64,000 nt of DNA from NCBI GenBank assembly GCA_040217575.1, contig JAVJPW010000007.1, forward strand, positions 124,001 to 188,000, read 5' to 3'. Positions 25,851-34,448 of the stretch are shown one piece after another. The DNA comes from Pacificispira sp040217575. Its GTDB lineage: Bacteria; Pseudomonadota; Alphaproteobacteria; UBA8366; Aestuariispiraceae. The notes under the pieces were generated by a model. The model did not search any database. It was not told where the DNA came from and worked only from the letters and a program-made list of their open reading frames with translations. Made by a program: the position numbers and the translations under genes. Numbering within the stretch: position 1 is the first letter of the stretch; each line of letters opens with the position of its first letter.

Positions 25851-26735
25851 ATGGATGACAGCAAGAAGACCAAGGCCGCAGAATGGTTTGCAACGATTCG
25901 CGACCGGATTTGCGCGACGTTCGAACAGTTGGAGGAGGAACTTCCCCACGACCAACCCCACGCCGACCTGCCGCCCGGCAAGTTCGAACGCACGGAATGG
26001 CAGCGCCCCGATGATCCGAACGGTGACGGGGCCGGCGGGCACGGCGGTGGCGGCGTTATGTCGGTCATGCGCGGCGGACGCGTATTCGAAAAGGTCGGCG
26101 TCAATATTTCCAAGGTCGAAGGCACGTTCTCCGAACAGTTCCGCCGTGAAATTCCCGGAGCCGAGGAAAGCGGTGGCGCATTCTGGGCAAGCGGGGTTTC
26201 GCTGGTGGCCCATATGCGCAGCCCGAAAGTGCCGGCAATCCACATGAACACCCGCATGATCGTGACGTCAAAATGCTGGTTCGGCGGCGGCACGGACCTG
26301 AACCCCATGATCGAAGTGCCGCAGGACACCGCCGATTTCCATGCGGCGCTGAAGACGACATGCGATGCGCATGAATGCGCGGACTACCCGCGCTACAAGG
26401 AATGGTGCGACGATTACTTCTTTATCAAGCACCGCAATCAGGCCCGCGGTGTCGGCGGCATTTTCTTCGACTACCTGGACAGCGGCGACTGGGATGCGGA
26501 TTTTGCGTTCGTTCGGGCCGTGGGGGAATGTTTCAACGACATCTATCCCGCGCTGGTTCGCCGGCACCTGGGCGAGTCGTGGACCGATGCCGACCGCGAA
26601 TGGCAATTGGTGAAACGGGGCCTCTATGCCGAATTCAATCTGGTCTATGACCGCGGCACCCGATTCGGCCTGATGACAGGCGGCAATCCGGAAGCGGTTC
26701 TGATGTCCCTGCCGCCGGAAGCGAAATGGCCGTGA
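25851..26735 (+). CDS. hemF: oxygen-dependent coproporphyrinogen III oxidase
   Basis: A 294-residue enzyme making protoporphyrinogen IX with O2 in heme synthesis. Blocks: GGVMSVMRGGRVFEKVGVN, MNTRMIVTSKCWFGGGTDL, YPRYKEWCDDYFFIKHRNQA, RGVGGIFFDYLDSGDWD and RGLYAEFNLVYDRGTRFGL near the end. CTGGAGT precedes the ATG. Its stop is 1 base from the convergent hydrolase gene. Heme made here could supply the bc1 and NOX-like proteins in this window. Confidence 0.97.
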   Translation: MDDSKKTKAAEWFATIRDRICATFEQLEEELPHDQPHADLPPGKFERTEWQRPDDPNGDGAGGHGGGGVMSVMRGGRVFEKVGVNISKVEGTFSEQFRREIPGAEESGGAFWASGVSLVAHMRSPKVPAIHMNTRMIVTSKCWFGGGTDLNPMIEVPQDTADFHAALKTTCDAHECADYPRYKEWCDDYFFIKHRNQARGVGGIFFDYLDSGDWDADFAFVRAVGECFNDIYPALVRRHLGESWTDADREWQLVKRGLYAEFNLVYDRGTRFGLMTGGNPEAVLMSLPPEAKWP

Positions 26736-26736
26736 C

Positions 26737-27501
26737 CTATCCGACGGCGGACGCCCGCATTCGCTCTGCCATATAATCCAGAATCTGGCGCTGACGGAAA
26801 AAGCGGAAGCAATCCTTGAAGACGGTGGCATGGGGGTGGCGGTTGTCACAGTTGAAGCCCAGTACATTGCGACCGGACAGTTCTACAAATCTGACCCCCG
26901 GCACCACGCGAAGCCATTCCATGGCGCGTGCGGGTTCGAAGCGGTCCTGTTCGAACCCGTAGATCAGTGCATCGATCCGGGGTGCCTCTGCGATCAGCGC
27001 GGCCTGACGGTCGCGTTCCGCCTGCCAGACATCGGTCCGGCTGCGATGCAACCCGGCAAAGGCGGGCGCGAACCCGATCAGCCCGGCATAAGGTGCATTG
27101 CCCCAACGCTGCACCAGCAGGCCGGCCCATGCCCCGGCGGATTGGCCCATGACAAAGGTCCGTTGTGCCGGGAAACCAACAGCCGTGATATGCTGCAGCA
27201 TCCTTTCCAGGTCTTCGGCCCGGCGGACGACTTTCGTAACCCCGTCGCCGTCCGGCTGATTGAACCCGCCGACACGGGTCGGTGTGCAGAATGCATACAG
27301 CAGAATTTCGTACCCTTCCACGAGACGGCCGGCCAGATCGGTCGCGGTATGCGGGATGTTAATGCCGGGCCTGGACGTATCGCATTGGTCTTCCTCCCCC
27401 TCCCCGGCTGAGCCGGTAAGATAAAGGATAAGGGCATATCGATCCGGGTCTGCGAGGTCGAATGGTGACAGCCCCCCCGCAGTTTCCGGTGGTTCGTGCA
27501 T
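26737..27501 (-). CDS. alpha/beta-hydrolase-like protein, probably membrane-anchored or exported
   Basis: A 254-residue product from the first normal start (ATG 27501). VMGQSAGAWAGLLVQRWG holds a nucleophile elbow (GQSAG, Ser nucleophile), and YALILYLTGSAGEGE may form the oxyanion region; catalytic Asp/His are probably in the second half (NRHPHAT). Substrate unknown. The frame continues upstream for 36 codons without ATG, GTG or TTG, and that extension reads as a membrane segment (ILVFIAFTAACVWAYFFF). An ATT at 27609 or 27603 may be the true start. It follows the fructosamine kinase gene directly. Confidence 0.7.
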   Translation of the reverse strand: MHEPPETAGGLSPFDLADPDRYALILYLTGSAGEGEEDQCDTSRPGINIPHTATDLAGRLVEGYEILLYAFCTPTRVGGFNQPDGDGVTKVVRRAEDLERMLQHITAVGFPAQRTFVMGQSAGAWAGLLVQRWGNAPYAGLIGFAPAFAGLHRSRTDVWQAERDRQAALIAEAPRIDALIYGFEQDRFEPARAMEWLRVVPGVRFVELSGRNVLGFNCDNRHPHATVFKDCFRFFRQRQILDYMAERMRASAVG

Positions 27502-27614
27502 GAAACGGCTGTTTTCGCCGGTCTGAAAACGGGGCGGGCGTTCAGCCGTAAAAAAGAAATAGGCCCAGACACAGGCCGCCGTGAAGGCAATGAAGACAAG
27601 AATGCGAATCGTCC

Positions 27615-28508
27615 CTACCCCCCGACAAAATGCTTCAGAATGTCATCCGCCCGGCTTCCATATCCGCCACCGAAAAACCAGGCATGCGCCAGCAACGGTT
27701 CAAGATGATAGACGGCCCGCCGTTCTTCAAAGAATAACGGGTCGATGGGCCGATGTTCCCGGTAACGGTCGAAGAACGCATCGCCAATTCCACCAAACAA
27801 GGTCATGAAAGCCAGTTCGATTTCCGCGTCTGCGAAATAGACAGCCGGATCAATCAGCGCGGCCAGCTTTCCATCGCGATAGAGGACATTCCCGGACCAA
27901 AGGTCCCCGTGAATAAGGGACGCGCACCCCGCCGATCCTGCCCTTGGAATCCATTGGTCCAGTCTGGCGCACAGCATCTCAAGCCGGGACAAACACCCGC
28001 CGGGCAGATTACCCGCCCTGTCGGCAAGCCCGCCCAGAAACATCAGCCGGTGGGCAACCAGGAAATCGACCCAGTCCGCGGACCAGTCATTGCACCGTTG
28101 AAGGGGGCCGACGGGCGTCGGTCGGTCAAATCCGAAACGCGGCACGGTTACGCCATGCAATGCGGCGATATGATCGGCCAGCGACACCTGAGCCGCCCCC
28201 TGAAATCCGGTGCCGTCGTTCGCGATATAGTCCAGGATCAGGTGCTTATGGTCCGCATACAGGACCGTTGGCACCGGAACCGTGCCCGACTGCCGCAAAC
28301 GGTTCAGCATGAATGCTTCATCCATCAGTGTTGCCGGCTTCAGATCGCCCGGCTGCGAGCGGGGTTCCATGATTTTAAGGACGACCGAACGGCCGTCTTC
28401 CAGATCGACGCGTGTCGCATCGGCAATACAGCCGCCGCCCAGCGCCCTTGCATGGCGCACGGATGCGCCCAATTCCCGTTCGATTAACTGTCGGGTACGT
28501 GGAATCAC
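27615..28508 (-). CDS. fructosamine kinase family protein
   Basis: A 297-residue protein-kinase-fold enzyme that phosphorylates ketosamines (glycated amines) so they can be removed. GGGCIADATRVDLEDGRSVVL gives the nucleotide loop and lysine region, LIHGDLWSGNVLY is the catalytic loop (HGD...N), and ALIDPAVYFADAEIELAFM is the metal-binding Asp region. GTG 28508 overlaps the phosphatase stop (GTGA); further upstream starts would lie inside that gene. FN3K-type repair partnered with a low-Mr phosphatase is a common bacterial pairing. Confidence 0.92.
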   Translation of the reverse strand: MIPRTRQLIERELGASVRHARALGGGCIADATRVDLEDGRSVVLKIMEPRSQPGDLKPATLMDEAFMLNRLRQSGTVPVPTVLYADHKHLILDYIANDGTGFQGAAQVSLADHIAALHGVTVPRFGFDRPTPVGPLQRCNDWSADWVDFLVAHRLMFLGGLADRAGNLPGGCLSRLEMLCARLDQWIPRAGSAGCASLIHGDLWSGNVLYRDGKLAALIDPAVYFADAEIELAFMTLFGGIGDAFFDRYREHRPIDPLFFEERRAVYHLEPLLAHAWFFGGGYGSRADDILKHFVGG

Positions 28509-28987
28509 ACCCTGTCCCGGATGATGTCGAGCCACGCCCGGCATCCGGTTTCAATCAGATCCAGCGCATAGCGGTAGTCTTCGGCGCCGCCGTAATAGGG
28601 GTCCGGAACATCCTTGCGTCCAGCGTCCGGCGACGCGTCCAGGAACATGGCCAGTTCGGACCGCGCGCCCGTCGGACAATCGCGCCGAAGATGGTTCATG
28701 TGCCCTTCATCCATGGCAAGGATCAGATCGAATTCGGCATAGTCCCGATCGGTGATCTGGCGAGCTTTCAGCACGGAAAGATTGTAGCCGCGCTTTTCAG
28801 CCTGTTCGACGGCCAGGCGGCTGGGGGAATCGCCGGTGTGCCAGTTGGTGGTTCCGGCGCCGTCGACTTCGATCTTTCCGTCCAGGCCGGCATCTGACAC
28901 CATCTTGCGAAAGACGCCCTCCGCCGTCGGCGAACGGCAGATGTTACCTGTGCACACCATCAGAACCCGATACGGGCGGTCCGTCAT
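28505..28987 (-). CDS. low-molecular-weight protein-tyrosine phosphatase
   Basis: A 160-residue cysteine phosphatase. The P-loop VCTGNICRSP (Cys12, Arg18) is at the N-terminus, and the general-acid loop DVPDPYYGG near residue 135 keeps its Asp residues. The coupled fructosamine kinase suggests a role in the same repair step, for example removing a phosphate from glycated products; fructosamine kinases are often neighbours or fusions of such phosphatases. It starts 50 bases from divergent cobB. Confidence 0.94.
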   Translation of the reverse strand: MTDRPYRVLMVCTGNICRSPTAEGVFRKMVSDAGLDGKIEVDGAGTTNWHTGDSPSRLAVEQAEKRGYNLSVLKARQITDRDYAEFDLILAMDEGHMNHLRRDCPTGARSELAMFLDASPDAGRKDVPDPYYGGAEDYRYALDLIETGCRAWLDIIRDRV

Positions 28988-29037
28988 GATATCGTCCCTC
29001 GCCTTTTTTGAGTAAGTCTGGTTAGCATGAACCCACT

Positions 29038-29766
29038 ATGACGAAAAGCCGTGAAGCCTTTCCCATCGTAGTCCTGACCGGTGCCGGCATCTCCAAAGAA
29101 TCCGGTCTGTCGACCTTCCGCGACGCGGACGGCATCTGGGCAACCGTGAACATCGAAGATGTCGCAACGCCAGAAGCGTTCAAGCGTGACCCGGAACGCG
29201 TGCATGCATTTTACAATGACCGGCGCGCGGGGCTGACGGCATCCGACATAAGGCCGAACGCGGCCCATGAGGCACTGGCACGCCTTGAACGCGAATGGCC
29301 GGGGGAAGTTCTGGTCGTGACCCAGAACATCGATGATCTGCATGAACGCGCGGGCACCATGAACCTGATCCACATGCACGGCGAACTTCTGAAGGCCCGG
29401 TGCGGCGGGTGCGGCAATATCGCGCCCTGGGCCGTCAATCTTACGGTAAAGACACCCTGCCCCGCCTGCGGTCGAAAGGGCGGCATGCGCCCGCACGTCG
29501 TCTGGTTCGGGGAAATGCCGTTCATGATGGATACGATCTATGAATGGCTCGGGCGATGCGGGCTGTTCCTGTCGATCGGGACGTCGGGAAACGTCTATCC
29601 CGCCGCCGGATTTGTCGGCGCCGTGCGGGATGCGGGCAAGGCACAGACGGTAGAAATAAACCTGGAACCGTCAGAAGGCGCGACACTGTTTCACGAAACG
29701 GTCTATGGCAAGGCGACGGAAATGGTGCCGCAGATCGTCGATCAGGTCCTGACCTATACCGCATGA
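29038..29766 (+). CDS. cobB: NAD-dependent protein deacylase (sirtuin, CobB-like)
   Basis: A 242-residue class III sirtuin. TGAGISKESGLSTFRD is the NAD loop, VVTQNIDDLHERAG and HMHGE (catalytic His114) follow. Zinc ligands are CGGC (122-125) and CPAC (141-144). Tyr59 and Arg62 in HAFYNDRRAG match the Y-x-x-R pair that binds succinyl or malonyl groups in SIRT5/CobB, so desuccinylation is likely in addition to deacetylation. Its stop overlaps the next gene (ATGA), the first of four linked overlaps. Confidence 0.95.
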   Translation: MTKSREAFPIVVLTGAGISKESGLSTFRDADGIWATVNIEDVATPEAFKRDPERVHAFYNDRRAGLTASDIRPNAAHEALARLEREWPGEVLVVTQNIDDLHERAGTMNLIHMHGELLKARCGGCGNIAPWAVNLTVKTPCPACGRKGGMRPHVVWFGEMPFMMDTIYEWLGRCGLFLSIGTSGNVYPAAGFVGAVRDAGKAQTVEINLEPSEGATLFHETVYGKATEMVPQIVDQVLTYTA

Positions 29767-30365
29767 CGACCCGACCCGAAGAATTCGATACACTTCTGGC
29801 GGACATCCGGTCCTGTACCCTCTGTTCGGCGGACCTGCCGCTGGGACCGCGCCCCATCGTGCGGGCCGCCGCAACCGCGCGGCTTCTGATCATCGGACAG
29901 GCGCCGGGGACAAAGGTCCATGAAAGCGGTATTCCCTGGAATGATCCGTCGGGGGAACGCCTGCGCGACTGGACGCAGATCGATCCCGACACATTCTACG
30001 ATGAAAGCCGCGTCGCGATCATGCCCATGGGTTTCTGTTACCCCGGTCGCAATCCGAAAGGCGGCGACATGCCGCCCCGACCCGAATGCGCGCCTGCGTG
30101 GCACGACAAACTGGCCGCACACTTGCCCAACATCCAACTCACGCTCATCATCGGCACCTATGCGCAGAAGCGCTACCTGTCCAAAACCTCGTCGATGACC
30201 GATCTGGTCAGAAATTTCCAAGGTCCTCTGTCAAAAGGGTTCTTTCCGTTGCCCCACCCGTCCTGGCGCACTGTCGGCTGGCAGAAGCGAAACCCCTGGT
30301 TCGATGCGGATGTCCTTCCTGTCTTGCGGCAGCGGGTCGCCGATATCCTGACGGCGGCGCCATGA
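29763..30365 (+). CDS. uracil-DNA glycosylase family protein
   Basis: A 200-residue UDG-superfamily protein. LIIGQAPGTKVHESGIPW is the motif-A region (water-activating loop), MGFCYPGR a middle block and PHPSWR the motif-B loop. Only one CxxC (CTLC) is seen near the N-terminus, so the complete iron-sulfur set of family 4 enzymes is missing. This branch is often annotated as UDG but its substrate is uncertain. The ATG at 29763 overlaps the cobB stop. Confidence 0.85.
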   Translation: MTTRPEEFDTLLADIRSCTLCSADLPLGPRPIVRAAATARLLIIGQAPGTKVHESGIPWNDPSGERLRDWTQIDPDTFYDESRVAIMPMGFCYPGRNPKGGDMPPRPECAPAWHDKLAAHLPNIQLTLIIGTYAQKRYLSKTSSMTDLVRNFQGPLSKGFFPLPHPSWRTVGWQKRNPWFDADVLPVLRQRVADILTAAP

Positions 30366-31276
30366 CAGCGCTGGCGGCGCAATCCCGGTTGTTGCCCAGC
30401 GCGGCCGTCGCCGTGTCCGCGGTCCTGTGGGGCCTGTACTGGCTTCCCATGCGATACCTGGAAGCTGGCGGCATCGCAAAGGCATGGCCCAGCCTGGTCC
30501 TGAATATCGTTGTTTTTGCCATCCTGATGCCCGGTCTGGTCCGCCGCCGCGGCAGCGTTGCGCGCCATTTTGGTAGCCTTCTTTTCAGCGGGCTTGCCGC
30601 GGGTGGGGCGCTCGCCCTCTACGGCATCAGCCTCAACCTGACCGATGTCGTACGTTCGGTCCTGCTGTTCTACATGATGCCGATCTGGGGCACCGTCATA
30701 GGCCTGATCTGGCTGGGGGAACGGCTGACATCTCAGCGGGTTGCGGCATTGGTCCTGGGCGTCGCCGGTATGCTGATCGTCCTGCGTGCGGACGAAGGTC
30801 TGCCGCTGCCGCGCAATGTCGGGGACTGGATGGCCCTTGTGTCGGGCATTGCCTGGGCCGTCGGGTCCGCCCGGATTTTCCTGGCAAAGGAAATCGGCAC
30901 TTATGAGACGGCGTCCTTCTTTGCCCTGGGCGCGGCCGTCATAACCGGTGCCGGCATCCTTTTCCTGCCGGTCGATGTGATGGGGCCAGCGCCGACCGCC
31001 GCCGCGATAGAGGCATCCATCCCAATCATCGCGGCAAGTGTCCTGCTGCTGATGATCCCGATCCTGTTTCTGACGGTCTGGGGCACGCAGCGGCTGCCGC
31101 CGGCGACGGTTGGGCTGCTGCTGTTGGCGGAAATCGTCGTGGCCGTCGGTTCCGCCGCCATCCTGATCGAAGACGAACCATTCGGAGTTCGGGAAATTCT
31201 CGGCACGGTCCTGATCGCGGGTGCAGGGGTGGTTGAAATCCTGCCCGCCCGTTCTGCGAAGAGGAACACACCATGA
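30362..31276 (+). CDS. EamA/DMT-family membrane transporter
   Basis: A 304-residue ten-helix inner-membrane carrier. SAVLWGLYWLPMRYL starts the first EamA repeat, which ends VVRSVLLFYMMPIWGTVIGLIWLGERLTSQR; the second repeat ends TVGLLLLAEIVVAVGSAAILIEDEPFG. The duplicated pro/Glu-rich ends (GERLT and EDEPFG) are diagnostic. Substrate unknown; relatives export amino acids or metabolites. ATGA overlaps at both ends tie it to the UDG-like and CoA-transferase genes. Confidence 0.9.
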   Translation: MTALAAQSRLLPSAAVAVSAVLWGLYWLPMRYLEAGGIAKAWPSLVLNIVVFAILMPGLVRRRGSVARHFGSLLFSGLAAGGALALYGISLNLTDVVRSVLLFYMMPIWGTVIGLIWLGERLTSQRVAALVLGVAGMLIVLRADEGLPLPRNVGDWMALVSGIAWAVGSARIFLAKEIGTYETASFFALGAAVITGAGILFLPVDVMGPAPTAAAIEASIPIIAASVLLLMIPILFLTVWGTQRLPPATVGLLLLAEIVVAVGSAAILIEDEPFGVREILGTVLIAGAGVVEILPARSAKRNTP

Positions 31277-32271
31277 TTGGCGATGCGCTGGCCGGAATCC
31301 GGGTTATTGACTTTTCCACCCTTCTGCCCGGGCCGCTTGCGACACTTTATCTGGCAGAGGCCGGTGCATCGGTCCTGAAAATCGAACCCCCCGGTGGGGA
31401 AGAGATGCGCCGGTTCCCGCCCTTTCTGAAAGATGGACCGCACAAGGGACAGGGCGCCTGTTACCGGCTTTTGAACCGCGGCAAGGAAATTCAGGAAATC
31501 GACCTTAAGGAATCCGGCGCCGTGACCGTCCTGCGGCCTGAAATCGAAAACGCCGACATCCTGGTCGAACAGTTCCGGCCCGGTGTCATGGATCGACTGG
31601 GCCTAGGCTACGATGCCGTCAGGGCGATCAATCCGGGCATCATCTATTGTTCGATCACCGGATACGGACAGACCGGTCCAAACGCACCAAGGGCCGGGCA
31701 TGACATCACCTATATGGCGGAAAGCGGGGTTTTGGGACTGACAGCCGGCCGGGGCGGACACCCAATCGTCCCGCCGGTTCTGGCCGCCGACATTGCGGGC
31801 GGCACCTATCCCGCGGTCATGCAGATCGCCCTTGCGCTGATAAAACGGGGTCGGACCGGTGAAGGCGTGCATATCGACATTTCGATGACCGACAATCTGT
31901 TGCCGTTTGCGTGGTGGGCCATCGCAATCGGGGCGGCGACGGGAACTGTCCCGAAGGCGGGGGACTGGATTCTGAACGGGGGCAGCCCGCGCTATGCCAT
32001 CTACCCAACGCGGGACGGCCGCGCGATCGCCGTCGGTGCTCTGGAGGAAAAGTTCTGGCAAGCCTTTTGCGATGCAATCGGCCTTTCCGACGACCTGCGG
32101 CGCGATCGTGACACACCGGATGCAACACGGGCCGGTGTCGCATCGCTTATCGCCGCGCGGACCGCGGAAGAATGGCGCGAACCGCTGGCCGCGGCGGACT
32201 GCTGCTGTGCGGTGGTGGAGGACTTGGCGGACATCATTCCAGCCGAATTGCCGGAATCCCTGTTCCGATAA
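31273..32271 (+). CDS. CaiB/BaiF CoA-transferase family protein
   Basis: A 332-residue family III CoA-transferase or alpha-methylacyl-CoA racemase. Seen: GIRVIDFSTLLPGPLATLYL, AGASVLKIEPPGGE, VEQFRPGVMDRLGLGYD, CSITGYGQTG and the catalytic-Asp region RAGHDITYMAESG (Asp144). It is shorter than the usual 380-400 residues. Substrate unclear: racemase-type is possible because of the GHD motif. It ends 70 bases before the NADPH oxidase gene and is the last of the cobB string. Confidence 0.88.
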   Translation: MIGDALAGIRVIDFSTLLPGPLATLYLAEAGASVLKIEPPGGEEMRRFPPFLKDGPHKGQGACYRLLNRGKEIQEIDLKESGAVTVLRPEIENADILVEQFRPGVMDRLGLGYDAVRAINPGIIYCSITGYGQTGPNAPRAGHDITYMAESGVLGLTAGRGGHPIVPPVLAADIAGGTYPAVMQIALALIKRGRTGEGVHIDISMTDNLLPFAWWAIAIGAATGTVPKAGDWILNGGSPRYAIYPTRDGRAIAVGALEEKFWQAFCDAIGLSDDLRRDRDTPDATRAGVASLIAARTAEEWREPLAAADCCCAVVEDLADIIPAELPESLFR

Positions 32272-32341
32272 TTCCTTCCCCCGAACTCCCGAACCGGGAT
32301 AGGGTGCGCGATGGTGGGGTGTGTGGCGCCGTGGGGGAATG

Positions 32342-34327
32342 ATGTCCAAAACCGATGTTTCGTCGGAAGAAAAACTGCTTTCCGACATCCGGGACCGATT
32401 CATTCGCGTCGCGGGGGAGGACGGGTCCGTCGATCATGATGAACTCGCAAGCGCGCTTTCCCTGCGCGACCCCTATTATGCCCGTCGCCTGTTTCAGATG
32501 GTCGACAGCGATAACAGTGGCGAAATCGATGCGGATGAATTCATCGGCTTCGTCAGGGGCATCATGTCCGGCAGCGATGACGAAAAGCTGCAGTTCGCCT
32601 TTCGCCTTCACGACCCGGATGATAGCGGCACGATCGAACCCGCCGAACTCCGTCAGATTCTTGAATCCAGCCTCGCGCAACATGGCGCCAGCCTTCCGGA
32701 CGAAGCGGTGGAGAACCTGACAGACGCGCTGTTTCGGCGCGCGGACGAGGACGAAAACGGCTCCATATCCTTCGACGAGTTCAAGGCCGTACTGGACGCC
32801 TATCCAAAACTAAAGAAACAGATGACCTTTTCGGCTGCGACGTGGCTGCGCCCCGCGCGGCCGGCGGCAAGGAAATCACCCGGGATCGGCGACTGGCTTC
32901 GCACCCAATGGCAGGGTGCCCGGAACGACCCGCTGGCGGCGTGGTTTCTGGTAGTCTACGCGGTCGTCAATGTCGGTCTGTTCTGGAATGCTGTCGACAC
33001 CTACCGCGATGCAGGTGCCAACATCTATGTCCAGATCGCGCGGGGCTGTGGCGCGTGCCTTAATTTCAACGGCGCGCTGATCCTTGTCCCGATGTTGCGA
33101 CACCTTCTGACCCGGGTTCGTGCATCCGTGCTGGGGGAACTCATCCCCGTGGACCACGCGATTGCCTTCCACAAGCTGGTTGGCCACACGATGCTGGTGT
33201 TCGCGGTGATCCACACCGCGGCGCACCTGATCAACTATTCGACCCTGACCGGTGGCATTCCGGAATACCTGTTCGGTACGACCGCAGGGCTGACGGGCCT
33301 GATCCTGATGCTGGTCTTTTTCGTGATGTGGATCTGTGCCCTGGATTTCATCCGCCGCGGCGGACATTTCGAACTCTTCTACATAACGCATATGGGCTAT
33401 TTCGCGTGGTTCGCGCTATGCCTGGTGCACGGACCGGTTTTCTGGATCTGGGCCGGCGTTCCGATCCTGGGGTACCTGATCGAACGGGTGGTCCGTTTCC
33501 GGAACACGCGACGCGCCTTCCAGGTCAGCGGGCTGGACCCGTTGCCGTCGTCCGTCACGCGCGTCGAAATGCAGCTTCCGGACAAGTTCCGATACAAACC
33601 GGGTGATTATGTTTTCATCAAGTATCCGCCGGTATCGAAGCATGAATGGCATCCGTTCACGGTGACCAGCTGCCCTGAGGAGACGGGGATCCTGTCCGTC
33701 CATGTGCGCGGCCTTGGCAACTGGACGAAGAAGCTCCACGCCTATGCCAAATCGCTGAAAAAGGAAGATGAAAAAGGCGCAGCCTTCATTGACGGACCCT
33801 ATGGCACGCCCAGCATCCAGATTTTCCAGTCGGAAGTCGCGGTCATGATCGGCGCCGGCATCGGTGTGACACCGTTTGCGGCCATCCTGAAGTCCATCTT
33901 TGAACGACGCGAAACCGCTGCGGGCGACCTGAAGGTCAAGAAATCCTACTTCATGTGGATGAACCGGGACCAGTATGCCTTCGAATGGTTTTCGGACATG
34001 CTGTGCGGCCTGGAAGCCCGCGACCCCGACGCGTCCTTCCTGGATGCGCGTGTTTTCCTGACGGGCGTCAAGGTGGACATGACATCCGCAACGCTGGACA
34101 TCGCGCTGGACGTTCACCAGGAAGAAACCGGCCGTGACCTGTTCACCGGCCTGCGGAACCGCACCGTACTGGACCGGCCCAACTGGAAGTCCGAGTTCCA
34201 ACGCATCGCGAAGGAAAATGAAGGCCGCAAGGTAACCGTCTTCTTCTGCGGGCCGGCCCCGCTGGCCAAGATGCTGGCGAAAGAGGCGGCGGCGAACGGG
34301 TTCGGCTTCCACAAGGAAAACTTCTAA
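32342..34327 (+). CDS. EF-hand NADPH oxidase (NOX5-like)
   Basis: A 661-residue membrane flavocytochrome predicted to move electrons from NADPH through FAD and two hemes to O2, giving superoxide. EF-hand loops: 55-66, 91-102 and 135-146 are canonical (DSDNSGEIDADE type), and 23-34 is degenerate. The heme core has His277/His291 (FHKLVGHTMLVFAVIHTAAH) and His350/His363 (FYITHMGYFAWFALCLVHG), spaced 14 and 13 as in NOX2. FAD: HPFTVTS (437-443). NADPH: GAGIGVTPF (504-512), NRDQYAFEWF and FCGP (635-638); the C-terminus is HKENF. The start is ATG 32342 or 32339 after GGGGG. Calcium control is inferred. Bacterial YedZ/MsrQ lacks these lobes. Confidence 0.93.
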   Translation: MSKTDVSSEEKLLSDIRDRFIRVAGEDGSVDHDELASALSLRDPYYARRLFQMVDSDNSGEIDADEFIGFVRGIMSGSDDEKLQFAFRLHDPDDSGTIEPAELRQILESSLAQHGASLPDEAVENLTDALFRRADEDENGSISFDEFKAVLDAYPKLKKQMTFSAATWLRPARPAARKSPGIGDWLRTQWQGARNDPLAAWFLVVYAVVNVGLFWNAVDTYRDAGANIYVQIARGCGACLNFNGALILVPMLRHLLTRVRASVLGELIPVDHAIAFHKLVGHTMLVFAVIHTAAHLINYSTLTGGIPEYLFGTTAGLTGLILMLVFFVMWICALDFIRRGGHFELFYITHMGYFAWFALCLVHGPVFWIWAGVPILGYLIERVVRFRNTRRAFQVSGLDPLPSSVTRVEMQLPDKFRYKPGDYVFIKYPPVSKHEWHPFTVTSCPEETGILSVHVRGLGNWTKKLHAYAKSLKKEDEKGAAFIDGPYGTPSIQIFQSEVAVMIGAGIGVTPFAAILKSIFERRETAAGDLKVKKSYFMWMNRDQYAFEWFSDMLCGLEARDPDASFLDARVFLTGVKVDMTSATLDIALDVHQEETGRDLFTGLRNRTVLDRPNWKSEFQRIAKENEGRKVTVFFCGPAPLAKMLAKEAAANGFGFHKENF

Positions 34328-34362
34328 GCCGATTGACTTGCGCGCGCTTCCCCGGCACAAAA

Positions 34363-34381
34363 CCCGCCCTTCCCGGGCGGG
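34363..34381 (+). terminator. terminator-like hairpin after the NADPH oxidase gene
   Basis: CCCGCCC and GGGCGGG make a 7-bp stem around TTCCC, followed by ATTTCG. The T-run is short, so termination may be partial. It separates the oxidase gene from argD. Confidence 0.55.
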
Positions 34382-34448
34382 ATTTCGATGTGCCGCGCAT
34401 ACCGTGCGGCCGACCGGCCGGTTGATTTGAGCGAAAGAAGTCAAGGAG

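Noticed and set aside
26930..26965. GTTCGAA/GTTCGAACCC stretches resembling tRNA T-arms
   Set aside because: They fall inside the hydrolase gene, with no cloverleaf around them. No tRNA was found anywhere in the window.
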